A DNA stretch of 64,000 nt from positions 744,001 to 808,000 of the forward strand of contig NZ_SOBE01000001.1 in assembly GCF_004364285.1 (NCBI RefSeq). Direction: 5' to 3'. Source of the DNA: Frigoribacterium sp. PhB116. GTDB lineage: Bacteria > Actinomycetota > Actinomycetes > Actinomycetales > Microbacteriaceae. The notes below the pieces were generated by a model. The model was not told where the DNA came from and made no database searches. It worked only from the letters and a program-made list of their open reading frames with translations. A program made the translations under genes and the position numbers. Each line of letters opens with the position of its first letter. The first letter of the stretch is position 1. Positions 8,799-17,483 of the stretch are shown here, piece after piece.

Positions 8799-9775
8799 GC
8801 GACGATCCTGGCGGAGGAGGGGGCGGTGGCGCCCACGGCGTCGACGACGGTCGCGGCCGCGGGGGTCAGGGCCGCGGCGGTGACGGGTGCGGGAGCGAGT
8901 GCCGGGAGGCGGACGGCACGCCCGCGCCCCCGCTCGGCGAGGATCGTGCGCAGGACGCGGAGCCCGTCGCTCACGGCGTCGAGGTTGCTCTCGCCGTGGA
9001 TGCGGGGCAGCTCGACGCTCGGGACCTCGGCGACCCGCAGGCCGGCGGTGGCGACGCGGCAGTTGATGATCGTCTCGATCTCGAAGCCGTCACCCCAGAG
9101 CATGCGGCCGCCGGTCGGCGCGGGCGCACTGCTCGGCACGAGGTCGAGCACCGGCACGACATGGGCCCAGAAGGCGTTGTAGCCGTAGCAGAGGTCGGTG
9201 TACCGGGTGCCGAGCAGGACGTTCGTCACGGTGTTGAGGAACCAGTTGCCGAGGCGGCGGACTCCCGTGATGTCGTCGCTCCCGCCGCCGGGGACGAACC
9301 GGCTGCCCTTGGCGACGTCCGCGCCGGCGAGCAGGGCGTCGACGAAACGAGGGATCTCCGCGGCGTCGGCGGAGCCGTCCGCGTCGAACATCACGACGAC
9401 GTCGCCCGTGGCGGCCTCGAAGCCCCGGGCGAGGGCCGCGCCCTTGCCCCGGCGGGTCTCGGTCAGCACGACGATGTCGGGCATGACACGGCGGGCCGTC
9501 GCGACGGTGTCGTCGACCGAGTTGCCGTCGACGAGGATCACCTCGTGCACGGCCGGGAGGGTCGGGAGGACGGCCTCGAGGTTGCGGGCCTCGTTGCGGG
9601 CGGGGACGACGATCGAGATGCGGGGGACGGCGGGGAGGGAGGGGACTGCGGGGACGTGCGGCGTGGAGCGCAAGGGTCGGGTCCTCTGGGGTAGGCGGAC
9701 GCGTCGGGGCGCGCCGGACCGCGGCGCGGGGAGGCGCCACGGACCGACGCGATCCGCGCGGCGACGAGGGATCAC
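8795..9775 (-). CDS. GT2 glycosyltransferase, DPM1/dolichyl-phosphate-sugar synthase-like
   Basis: First gene of the operon, 326 residues, GTG start at 9775. The core begins at about residue 53 with ISIVVPARNEARNLE, then ILVDGNSVDDT (80-90), FDADGS with DADG at 131-134, and the GKGAALARGFE segment shared by polyprenyl-phosphate mannosyl/glucosyl synthases. There are no multiple C-terminal membrane helices, unlike GtrB. It may make a polyprenyl-phosphate sugar donor or add the first branch sugar. The first 50 residues are Arg/Pro-rich and poorly conserved-looking, so the true start could be somewhat further downstream. Confidence 0.8.
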   Translation of the reverse strand: MIPRRRADRVGPWRLPAPRSGAPRRVRLPQRTRPLRSTPHVPAVPSLPAVPRISIVVPARNEARNLEAVLPTLPAVHEVILVDGNSVDDTVATARRVMPDIVVLTETRRGKGAALARGFEAATGDVVVMFDADGSADAAEIPRFVDALLAGADVAKGSRFVPGGGSDDITGVRRLGNWFLNTVTNVLLGTRYTDLCYGYNAFWAHVVPVLDLVPSSAPAPTGGRMLWGDGFEIETIINCRVATAGLRVAEVPSVELPRIHGESNLDAVSDGLRVLRTILAERGRGRAVRLPALAPAPVTAAALTPAAATVVDAVGATAPSSARIVA

Positions 9776-10112
9776 TCGGGACGGAGGCCGCGCCTCGGGT
9801 AGGCGGGCCCCCGGGCGGACGGCCGATTCGGGTCGGGTCGTCCGTCGTGCGGCGGGGCCGATTCGGGTCGGGCCCCGCCGGGGGTCGTGAGAACCATAGG
9901 TCTGGCGTCCCTCACGGCGCCTGCCCCCTGATGGGGGGCACCCGGCCTCCGCCGCCCCCCGGTCACCCTCCGGGGGCGGTCCTCCGCGCCGTCCTCGCCG
10001 ACCCGCGGTGTCCCCCCGTCCGGGTGGCGCGCCCCGGCGCCCCCGGCCGTCGTCCGACTACGATCTGCCGCAGGCGTCGTCGATCCCGACCGACGGGGCC
10101 AGGCAGGTGGCG
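9776..10112. promoter_or_regulatory. Upstream region of the polysaccharide operon with a 17-bp direct repeat
   Basis: No gene is seen here. A direct repeat GGCCGATTCGGGTCGGG occurs at 9821-9837 and again at 9856-9872, a 35-base period, just upstream of the first polysaccharide gene. Two copies spaced about three helical turns apart could be bound by a regulator dimer. A TATGGT box on the minus strand near 9893-9898 could be a -10 element for the operon. On the plus strand, TACGAT at 10059-10064 could be a -10 for the small Cys-rich gene. All of these are inferences from pattern. Confidence 0.35.
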
Positions 10113-10154
10113 ATGAAGCCCTGCTCAGCCCAACTTGAACGACAGGTGTCGCAC

Positions 10155-10292
10155 ATGGCCGACGAGACCCCCCGATGCCAGCCGGTGTGCAGATGCGGCC
10201 ACGACGAGGCGGCACACGAGCACTACCGGCGCGGCAGCGACTGCAGCCTCTGCGGCGCCGCCGCCTGCGGTCGATATCGGCCCGGACGCTGA
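10155..10292 (+). CDS. Small Cys/His-rich putative zinc-binding protein
   Basis: Codes for 45 residues, or 59 if translation starts at the ATG at 10113, which has an AGGCAGG upstream and may be the better start. Eight of its residues are Cys or His in a compact pattern: CRCGHDEAAHEHYRR, then DCSLCGAAACGRY. CxC-GH-x4-HxH and CxxC-x4-C spacing suggests a metal site. Similar CGHxxxxHEHYRRGxDC proteins occur in actinobacteria as I recall, with no known function. It stands alone between the polysaccharide operon and the next plus-strand gene. Confidence 0.65.
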   Translation: MADETPRCQPVCRCGHDEAAHEHYRRGSDCSLCGAAACGRYRPGR

Positions 10293-10572
10293 CGCTCGCG
10301 GCTCCCGGACCCCCGATCGAGGGTCGGCACTTCTGCCGACGGCGTGTCCCCCGGACGCTGAGGCGCCGCTCAGGCAGGGCGTGCCCCGGTCAGCCCCTCA
10401 GGGTGTGCTCGACAACCACCCGAAATGGGGACGTGTCACCTCGTCGACCGGGCGCGTCGCCCCACGACCGGGAAGTGGCGCCGACGGCCGGACGCGGGGA
10501 CCGAGCGTCGGCCGAGGTCGACCCGACGTCGTTAGCCTGGTGGCGTCCCGATCCAGCCCCAGGAGGTCACCC

Positions 10573-11211
10573 GTGCCCCACGGCCCCGGCCAGCGCCGCC
10601 GCGCCGAGCGGACCGCCCTCGAGCGCTCCGTCGACGAGGGCCTCCTGATCGTCCGCTCGGCCCTGGTCGTCTCGGCGACGAACCACGTCATCCGCCGCGC
10701 CCTGCAGGAGGCGCTGCCCTTCGACGCGGACGTCGCGACCCAGGCGGTCCGTGACGACATGGACCGCCTGGCCGAGCAGCAGCTCGCCGGGGCCGCCCGC
10801 GTGCGGCGCCTGCGCCGCCAGACCGGCCGCGCCTACGGCCAGTCGCGGCACCAGTTCGACTACCGCACCGACGACGCCGGGGCGCTGAAGCTCCGCGAGG
10901 CGACCGCCAAGGCGCTCGCCGCCGAGCTGACGAGGAGGCGCGACGACGACGCGTTCGTCAGCGGCGTCGTCGAGGCGGCCAGGTCGCGCGCCTGGGACGA
11001 CGTCGGCAGCACCGTGGTCGACCGGCTCGGCTGGGCGGCGTCGCCCGCGCCGGGCTACGACGACGGGCGGGACGAGCGCATCCGCGGACTCGTCGAGGGC
11101 GACCTGGCCGACCTGCTGCGCACGGCCGGTCGCGAGGACGACGCCGGCAGCGGCAGCGGCAGCGGCACCGGCGCCGAGACCGGCACCGGCACCGACCTCA
11201 GTCGCGGCTGA
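10573..11211 (+). CDS. Conserved actinobacterial protein of unknown function
   Basis: A 212-residue soluble, Arg- and Asp-rich protein. The GTG start at 10573 is chosen because AGGAGG lies six bases upstream (10561-10566) and a TAGCCT -10 box is at 10533-10538. There is no signal peptide or membrane helix. Segments such as RRQTGRAYGQSRHQFDYR and KLREATAKALAAELTRRRDDD look like helical, nucleic-acid- or partner-binding regions. The last 20 residues are low-complexity Gly/Ser/Thr (from a GGCACC-type repeat). I do not recognise a catalytic motif. Its stop lies 14 bases inside the convergent SDR gene. Confidence 0.7.
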   Translation: MPHGPGQRRRAERTALERSVDEGLLIVRSALVVSATNHVIRRALQEALPFDADVATQAVRDDMDRLAEQQLAGAARVRRLRRQTGRAYGQSRHQFDYRTDDAGALKLREATAKALAAELTRRRDDDAFVSGVVEAARSRAWDDVGSTVVDRLGWAASPAPGYDDGRDERIRGLVEGDLADLLRTAGREDDAGSGSGSGTGAETGTGTDLSRG

Positions 11212-11974
11212 CCCGCAACGGACCCTTCGCGATCTTGTACGGTGCGGCCTGGGCGACCGGCTTGATCGTCACGAGGTCGAGGTTCACGTGTGCCGGCAGC
11301 TCGACCGAGTGCACGATCGACTCCGCGACGTCCTCGGCGACGAGCGGCGCCTCCACCGCCGAGTAGACGGCGTCGGCCCGCGCCTGGTCGCCGCCGAAAC
11401 GGACCAGCGAGAACTCCTCCGTGTGCACCATCCCCGGCGCGATCTCCACCACCCGTATCGGCTCCCCCGCGAGCTCGAGGCGGAGCACCGCGACGAGCGC
11501 GTGCTCGGCGAACTTCGACGCGTTGTACCCGCCGCCGCCCTCGTACGCGACGTGGCCCGCGATGGAGGTGACCGTCACGACGTCCGCGCCGCCCGCCTCC
11601 TCGGCGCCTCGCCGCAGCGCCGGCAGCAGCGCCGACACGGCGCGCTTCGTGCCGAGCACGTTGACCTCGAACATGCGCCGCCAGTCGTCGACCGAGCCGT
11701 GCTCGACCGAGTCGAGGCCGAAGGCGCCGCCGGCGTTGTTGACCAGCACGTGCAGCGGGCCGGTCTCGTCGACGTGCGCGCGCAGGGCCGCGACGTCGTC
11801 GTCGCTCGTGACGTCGGCCCGGAACCAGGTCGCCCCCGTCTCGTCGGCGAGCGCCCGGAGGCGGTCCTCGCGTCGGGCGACCGCGAGCACGTCCCAGCCC
11901 CGTGCCCGGAACAGCCGGACCGTCGCCGCGCCGATGCCCGAGCTCGCTCCCGTGACCAGTGCCCGCTTCGCCAT
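11198..11974 (-). CDS. Short-chain dehydrogenase/reductase (classical SDR)
   Basis: 258 residues, the normal length for a classical SDR. The cofactor loop is TGASSGIG (8-15), the NNAG motif is at 79-82, and the catalytic triad is Ser137 with Tyr150 and Lys154 (YNASK). The sequence after strand 2 (VARREDRL) has Arg residues, which suggests NADP(H) preference. It resembles YdfG-type 3-hydroxy acid/serine dehydrogenases; the actual substrate is unknown. ATG at 11974. It is transcribed away from metY, with the two starts 191 bases apart. Confidence 0.85.
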   Translation of the reverse strand: MAKRALVTGASSGIGAATVRLFRARGWDVLAVARREDRLRALADETGATWFRADVTSDDDVAALRAHVDETGPLHVLVNNAGGAFGLDSVEHGSVDDWRRMFEVNVLGTKRAVSALLPALRRGAEEAGGADVVTVTSIAGHVAYEGGGGYNASKFAEHALVAVLRLELAGEPIRVVEIAPGMVHTEEFSLVRFGGDQARADAVYSAVEAPLVAEDVAESIVHSVELPAHVNLDLVTIKPVAQAAPYKIAKGPLRVSRD

Positions 11975-12165
11975 GTGCCGTCCTCGTCGTTCGTTCGTTC
12001 TCGTCCGTGGTGACCGCCGCGTCCCGCCTGCGGCCGTCGCCCACGCTAGCGCGGCGGACCGACGTCGCCCGTTACGCCGCGAGTCCGAGCCCGTGGACAC
12101 CCGCCCCGCGCCTCCGTACCGTGGCCCGCAGCCGCACCACCCCCGACCCGGACGAGGAGCACACC

Positions 12166-13497
12166 ATGAGCGCAGAGACGCCCGACTGGAAGTTCGAGAC
12201 CCAGCAGATCCACGCCGGGGCACGACCCGACCCGACGACCCACGCCAGGGCGACGCCGATCTACAAGACGACCTCGTACGTGTTCCGCGACTCGCAGCAC
12301 GCGCAGGACCTCTTCGCCCTCGCCGAGAACGGCAACATCTACTCGCGCATCATGAACCCGACCCACGACGTGGTCGAGCAGCGCATCGCCGCGCTCGAGG
12401 GCGGCGTCGGCGCGCTGCTCGTCGCGTCCGGCCAGGCCGCGTCGACCTTCGCCGTGCTCAACCTCGCCGAGGCAGGCGACCACATCGTCTCGTCGTCGTC
12501 GATCTACGGCGGCACGTACAACCTGTTCCGCTACACGCTCGCCAAGCTCGGCATCGAGACCACCTTCGTCGAGGACCAGGACGACGCCGACGAGTGGCGC
12601 CGCGCCGTCCGCCCGAACACGAAGCTCTTCTTCGCCGAGACGATCGGCAACCCGAAGATCAACGTGCTCGACATCGAGAAGGTCGCCGACATCGCCCACG
12701 CCGAGGGCGTGCCCCTGATCGTCGACAACACGATCGCGACCCCCTACCTGATCCGCCCGATCGAGCACGGGGCCGACATCGTCGTGCACTCGGCCACGAA
12801 GTTCCTCGGCGGGCACGGCACCGTGATCGGCGGCTTCATCGTCGACGGCGGGCGGTTCCCGTGGAGCGCCAACGCCGAGCGGTTCCCCGGGCTCACCCAG
12901 CCCGACCCGTCGTACCACGGCGCCGTCTACACGCAGGCGGTGGGCGACGCCCTCGCCTACGTGATCAAGGCCCGTGTCCAGCTGCTCCGCGACCTGGGCG
13001 CCTCGAACAGCGCCGACAGCGCCTTCTCGCTGATCCAGGGCATCGAGACGCTGAGCCTCCGCATCGAGCGCCACGTGCAGAACGCCCAGGAGATCGCCGA
13101 GTGGCTCGACGCCCGGGACGACGTCGCCGCGGTCTGGTACGCCGGGCTGCCGACCAGCCCCTGGTACGCCGCCGCCAACAAGTACGCGCCGCGCGGCGTC
13201 GGCGCCGTGCTGTCGTTCGAGCTCAAGGGCGGCGTGGACGCCGGCCGGGCCCTCGTCGACGGGCTGCGCCTCTTCAGCCACCTCGCGAACATCGGCGACG
13301 TGCGGAGCCTCGTCATCCACCCCGCCTCGACGACGCACTCGCAGCTGACCCCCGAGCAGCAGCTCACGACGGGCGTGACCCCCGGGCTCGTCCGGCTCTC
13401 GGTCGGCCTCGAGAACGTCGACGACCTGAAGGCCGACCTCGAGGCCGGCTTCGCAGCAGCCCGCGCCGTCACCCAGGAGGCGCTGCGCACCTCCTGA
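12166..13497 (+). CDS. metY: O-acetylhomoserine sulfhydrylase
   Basis: A 443-residue PLP enzyme of the Cys/Met metabolism family. The Schiff-base lysine is K212 in SATKFLGGHG, and the opening WKFETQQIHAG, PIYKTTSYVF and the YSRIMNPTHDVVE segment are typical of MetY rather than MetB. It forms homocysteine from O-acetyl-L-homoserine and sulfide, the direct sulfhydrylation route, in the cytoplasm. ATG at 12166 follows GAGGAG, and TACCGT at 12117-12122 is a likely -10 box. metX follows 72 bases later, so the pair supplies and consumes O-acetylhomoserine. I saw no SAM riboswitch upstream. Confidence 0.93.
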   Translation: MSAETPDWKFETQQIHAGARPDPTTHARATPIYKTTSYVFRDSQHAQDLFALAENGNIYSRIMNPTHDVVEQRIAALEGGVGALLVASGQAASTFAVLNLAEAGDHIVSSSSIYGGTYNLFRYTLAKLGIETTFVEDQDDADEWRRAVRPNTKLFFAETIGNPKINVLDIEKVADIAHAEGVPLIVDNTIATPYLIRPIEHGADIVVHSATKFLGGHGTVIGGFIVDGGRFPWSANAERFPGLTQPDPSYHGAVYTQAVGDALAYVIKARVQLLRDLGASNSADSAFSLIQGIETLSLRIERHVQNAQEIAEWLDARDDVAAVWYAGLPTSPWYAAANKYAPRGVGAVLSFELKGGVDAGRALVDGLRLFSHLANIGDVRSLVIHPASTTHSQLTPEQQLTTGVTPGLVRLSVGLENVDDLKADLEAGFAAARAVTQEALRTS

Positions 13498-13569
13498 GGT
13501 CGCACCGGGGAGGCGCGGCGGACGTAACAAACGGCCCACGCCTCCTCGGGTCGAGCAGGATGGCAGCAC

Positions 13570-14778
13570 ATGGACTGGCAGAGCACCCCCGAGGACACCG
13601 TCCCGTCGAGCGTCGTGAGCGAGCGCACCCGGCTCGCGATGCTGGCTCGCCCGCCCGTGACAGGGGCCTGGCGTGACGGCGACGACCCGGGCTACCGGTC
13701 GTTCGTCGCACTCGACCGGCTCGACCTCGAGAGCGGCACGGCGCTCGACCGCGTCCGCATCGCCTACGAGACCTGGGGCGAGCTCTCCCCCGCCCGCGAC
13801 AACGCCGTGCTCCTGCTGCACGCGCTCACCGGGGACAGCCACGTCCTGGGGCAGGCCGGCCCCGGCCACCGCACGGCCGGCTGGTGGGGCGGCGTCGTGG
13901 GCCCCGGGCTCGCCGTCGACACCGACCGCTGGTTCGTCGTCGCGCCCAACATGCTCGGCGGCTGCCAGGGCAGCACCGGCCCCTCGTCGTTCGGCCCCGA
14001 CGCCGTCGAGTGGGGCTCGCGGTTCCCGCACCTGACGATCCGCGACCAGGTCGCCGCCCAGGCGGCCTTCTCGGACGAGCTCGGCATCGAGCGGTGGGCC
14101 GCCGTCATCGGCGGCTCGATGGGCGGCATGCACGCCCTCGAGTGGGGCGTGACGCACCCCGACCGGGTCGAGCGGCTCGCGGTGCTGGCGGCACCGCCCC
14201 TCGCGAGCGCCGACCAGATCGCCCTCAACACGGTGCAGACCGAGGCGATCCGGATGGACTCGGCCTTCGCGGGCGGCGACTTCTACGACGCCGTCGACGG
14301 CGAGGGGCCCTGGCGCGGCCTGGCCCTCGCACGCCGCATGGCCCTGCTCAACTACCGATCGCCGGAGGAGCTCGCGGCCCGGTTCGGGCGCGCCTGGCAG
14401 AGCGACATCTCTCCCCTGGGCGGCCCCGGCCGGTTCCAGGTCGAGAGCTGGCTCGACTTCCACGGTGCGAAGTTCACGCGCCGCTTCGACGCCGGCAGCT
14501 ACGTCGCCCTGCTGGGGGCGATGAACTCCCACGACGTCGGCCGAGACCGAGGCGGCGTCGAGGAGGCGCTCGCACGGGTCACGGCGCGCACGCTCGTGCT
14601 CGGGGTCGACAGCGACCGGCTCTTCCCCGCCCGCGACCAGCAGGCGATCGCCCGGCGCCTGCCGAACAGCCTCGACGACGGCGAGGCCGTCGTGATCACC
14701 AGCGAGTACGGGCACGACGGCTTCCTCATCGAGGACGACGCGGTCGGCCACCACCTCCGGCGCCTGCTGGCCAGCTGA
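13570..14778 (+). CDS. metX: Homoserine O-acetyltransferase
   Basis: A 402-residue alpha/beta-hydrolase that transfers acetyl from acetyl-CoA to homoserine. The nucleophile elbow is GGSMGG with Ser183; Asp349 (GVDSDRLFP) and His382 (GHDGFL) complete the triad. The NMLGGCQGSTGPSS segment is a MetX hallmark. Together with metY just upstream it gives the acetyl-branch methionine pathway. ATG at 13570; the gap to metY (13498-13569) carries GGGAGGCGCGG, one mismatch from the over-represented 11-mer, and no strong terminator, so co-transcription is likely. Confidence 0.93.
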   Translation: MDWQSTPEDTVPSSVVSERTRLAMLARPPVTGAWRDGDDPGYRSFVALDRLDLESGTALDRVRIAYETWGELSPARDNAVLLLHALTGDSHVLGQAGPGHRTAGWWGGVVGPGLAVDTDRWFVVAPNMLGGCQGSTGPSSFGPDAVEWGSRFPHLTIRDQVAAQAAFSDELGIERWAAVIGGSMGGMHALEWGVTHPDRVERLAVLAAPPLASADQIALNTVQTEAIRMDSAFAGGDFYDAVDGEGPWRGLALARRMALLNYRSPEELAARFGRAWQSDISPLGGPGRFQVESWLDFHGAKFTRRFDAGSYVALLGAMNSHDVGRDRGGVEEALARVTARTLVLGVDSDRLFPARDQQAIARRLPNSLDDGEAVVITSEYGHDGFLIEDDAVGHHLRRLLAS

Positions 14779-14991
14779 CCCGGCTCCCCGCCCGGGCGAG
14801 GCGTCCCCTGGCCGGTCCCCCGAACGGCCGACACGTCCCCCGTTCCGCGTCTGCCCGCGACACGAGTGATCCACGTGTCCTCGGCGCGTCGCGCACGCCC
14901 GTGCGCCTCACAGGGCCTGCACATGTGGAAACATGAGGGGTCGCTGTCACCCGACAGACACGCACCACGTCGTCGTACCCGTTGGATCACC

Positions 14992-16149
14992 ATGGACATA
15001 TTCGCCCAGGAACGCGATCGACTCCTGAGCTCCACCACGCGCACCCTGGGCATCGCCTGCGCCGGGGTGTCGCTCGTGGCCCTGGCGTTCCCGGGAGTGA
15101 CCGAGCCGGCTCACCTCGCCCTCGTGGCCGTGCTCGTGGCCGCTCTCGTCGCGGCCCTGGTCGTCGTCGGCCGGTCGGGCTCGCGCTGGGCCGTGCTCGG
15201 CGGCATGGCCGCCGGCCTCGCCGCCACGGTCGTGGCCCTGCTCCCGTTCGGGGCGCCGGCCGACGCTGCCGTCGCGACGGCGGTCATCCCCCTCGCAGGA
15301 GGCGCCAACGCGTCGTTCGCCTTCGTCCTGTCCACGAGCCGCATCCGCGTCGTCACCGCCGTCGTCGCGTTCGCCGTCTCCGTCGCGTGCGTCTCGCTCG
15401 CCACGGGCTCCGTCCTCACCTTCCCCGTCGCGGCCGTCGTGCTCGGCTGGGTCCTCGTCTTCGTGGTCGGCGTCTGGCTCGGCCGTGCCGTCCCCCTCGC
15501 CGCCCGTCGCATCTACAGCATCGGCAACGCGCACCGTGCCGAGCGCCAGGCGAGCGAGACGGAGGCGCAGCGCCGGCAGGGCGCTCGCCTCCTGCACGAC
15601 ACCGTCCTCGCGACCCTCACGCTCCTCGCCCACTCCGGGGTGGGCGTCACCCCCCAGGCGCTGCAGGACCAGGCGGCCGAGGACGCGCGCCTCCTCCGTC
15701 ACCTCCGCCTCGGCGGGACGCCCCAGCCGCAGGCGTCGGGCGAGTACACCCTCGAGACCGTCGAGGAGTCGCCCCTCGGGCAGACCCTCGAGTCGGTCAA
15801 GCAGCGCTTCGGGCGCATGGGCCTCGAGGTGAGCTGGCACGGCACCGGCCAGGTGCTGCTGCCGACGCACGTGCTCGACGCGTTCCTGCTCGCCCTCGCC
15901 GAGTGCCTCGAGAACGTGCGGCGCCACGCCGGAGTCACCGAGGCGCACGTGACGATCATCCACGACGACTCCATGGTCCGCGCGATGGTGACCGACGCCG
16001 GAGTCGGCTTCGAGCTGAACGGCGTGAGCGAGGAGCGCCTCGGCTTCAAGGAGTCCGTCGTCGGCCGCCTGCGCGAGGTGGGCGGCAGCGCCCGGCTCTT
16101 CTCGTCGCCGGGCTCCGGCACCACCGTCGTCCTGGAGGCGCCCCGATGA
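14992..16149 (+). CDS. Membrane histidine kinase (NarL-partner type)
   Basis: 385 residues. The N-terminal half has five or six hydrophobic segments with little extracellular loop, followed by a coiled region (about 175-200), the HisKA_3-like box RLLHDTVLATLTLL with phospho-acceptor His202, and a HATPase domain with the N-box ECLENVRRHAG (Asn308) and a GVGFELNG/GSGTTV G-box. The HDTVL form is typical of kinases that pair with LuxR/NarL regulators, and one lies two genes downstream. The stimulus is unknown. ATG at 14992 has a weak ribosome site. It overlaps the next gene as ATGA (16146-16149). Confidence 0.85.
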   Translation: MDIFAQERDRLLSSTTRTLGIACAGVSLVALAFPGVTEPAHLALVAVLVAALVAALVVVGRSGSRWAVLGGMAAGLAATVVALLPFGAPADAAVATAVIPLAGGANASFAFVLSTSRIRVVTAVVAFAVSVACVSLATGSVLTFPVAAVVLGWVLVFVVGVWLGRAVPLAARRIYSIGNAHRAERQASETEAQRRQGARLLHDTVLATLTLLAHSGVGVTPQALQDQAAEDARLLRHLRLGGTPQPQASGEYTLETVEESPLGQTLESVKQRFGRMGLEVSWHGTGQVLLPTHVLDAFLLALAECLENVRRHAGVTEAHVTIIHDDSMVRAMVTDAGVGFELNGVSEERLGFKESVVGRLREVGGSARLFSSPGSGTTVVLEAPR

Positions 16150-17404
16150 GCATCGACGAGAACACCCTCGGGGTGCAGCGCGGCCGCCGGGCCGCCCGCG
16201 GCCTGCCGATCGGCTCGACGGGGGCGCGGTCCCTGCGCCAGGCCCGTGCCGCCGGCGCGACCCTCGGCACCGGCTACCTGGGACTCGGCGCCGCCGTGGT
16301 CGCCGCGGTGCAGGCCGTGTACGGCCTGGTCTTCTTCCTCAGCCACCTGAGCGACTACCCCATGGTCGCGCCGGCGCTCGTGGCCTGGCTGCTCTACATC
16401 GCCGCCTTCGTCGGCACGGCGGCCCTCGTCACGATCCGGGGCGAGCGCCTCACCGGCGGGGTCTTCGCCGTCATCGGCGGCATCATGGTCGTCGTCGTCG
16501 CCCTCGACTTCGTCGCGATCTGGCCGCTGCACGACGTGGGCGCCTACGCGACGGCCAGCGTCGCGGTCGGGTTCGGCCTGCTGCCCGTCGTGACGCTGAG
16601 ACCGGCCCGCGAGATCGTCGTCGCCGTCGCCGTCCTCCTCGTCGGCTTCGTCGCCATGGTCGTGGCGTCGACCCCCTCACCGCCGACTCCGTGCCCCAGC
16701 AGATCTCGATCGTCGCGCTCGCCGTGCTGCCGGGCGCCGTCGCCGTCTCGGTGGTGCAGCGGTTCCGACGGATGGTGCAGGTCGAGCTCGACCGCGTGCT
16801 GGTCCAGAGCAACGTCTCGCAGCCCCGCTTCGCGGTGGGGATGCTCGCCAGCGACGAGCTCGCCCGCCTCGACCTCGCCGCCGAGAAGCTGCTCGACGGC
16901 GTCGCGGGCGGCGACGTGCCGCTCCCCCTCGCGCCCAAGGTGGCCTCGCAGGCCGCGTCGCTCGCGACCGAGCTGCGGCTGCACCTCATCGAGGGCCGCC
17001 GCGAGACCTGGCTGCACCACGCCGTCACCGAGTCCGAGTACCTCGGGCGCTCGGTGACGCTCGTCGACCCGTCGTCGCTCGCCGGGCTGCTGGCGCCGCC
17101 GCAGCGCGACGGACTCCTGCAGGCCGTGTGGCTCCTCCTCGGCGACTCGAAGACGAGGGCGCCGAGCGCGGCGATCACGCTGACCCTCGGCCCCGTGGCC
17201 GCCGTCACCCAGTCCATCGCCTCGCTGGCCGGCCGCAGCGTCGAGGTCCCGATCGTCCTCTCGACGACCGGCATCCGGCGCAACCGGGTCACCCCCGCGA
17301 CGTGGAGCGCCCTCGAGCGCGTGGGCGAGTACTCGGCCTCGACCCACGAGTCGAGCCTCCGCCTGCGCATCCACTGCATCGTCGACAACCCCGCCGAGTC
17401 GTGA
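16146..17404 (+). pseudogene. Frameshifted membrane sensor-like gene between kinase and regulator
   Basis: Reading starts at ATG 16146 and encodes about 175 residues with five membrane segments. At the C5 run 16672-16676 the frame breaks; inserting one C restores a reading frame to 17404 and a single protein of about 419 residues. Read as it stands, the first frame continues to 17057 with an Arg/Ser/Pro-rich, unrelated tail. The downstream frame gives a sixth membrane helix and a cytoplasmic domain (LATELRLHLIEGRRETWLHH...) that resembles a degenerate NarL-type kinase without the HD phospho-site or a clear N-box. It could be a partner or inhibitor of the kinase. Sequencing error in the C run is the main alternative to true loss of function. 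Confidence 0.75.
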
Positions 17405-17483
17405 CCGCCCGCGACAGGGCTGTCTGCACCTCGATCCGTCCGTCTAGCATGGACACCACCTCCTCAGAAAGAAGGACCGCCCC

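Noticed and set aside
11975-12165. A SAM riboswitch before metY
   Set aside because: No SAM-type conserved core was seen; the gap holds only a plausible -10 box and ribosome site.
12046-14874. A 942-codon minus-strand open frame opposite metY and metX
   Set aside because: Composition is that of an antisense shadow (Val/Glu/Arg/Gly/Ala runs, no domain), and metY and metX on the other strand have full catalytic motifs.
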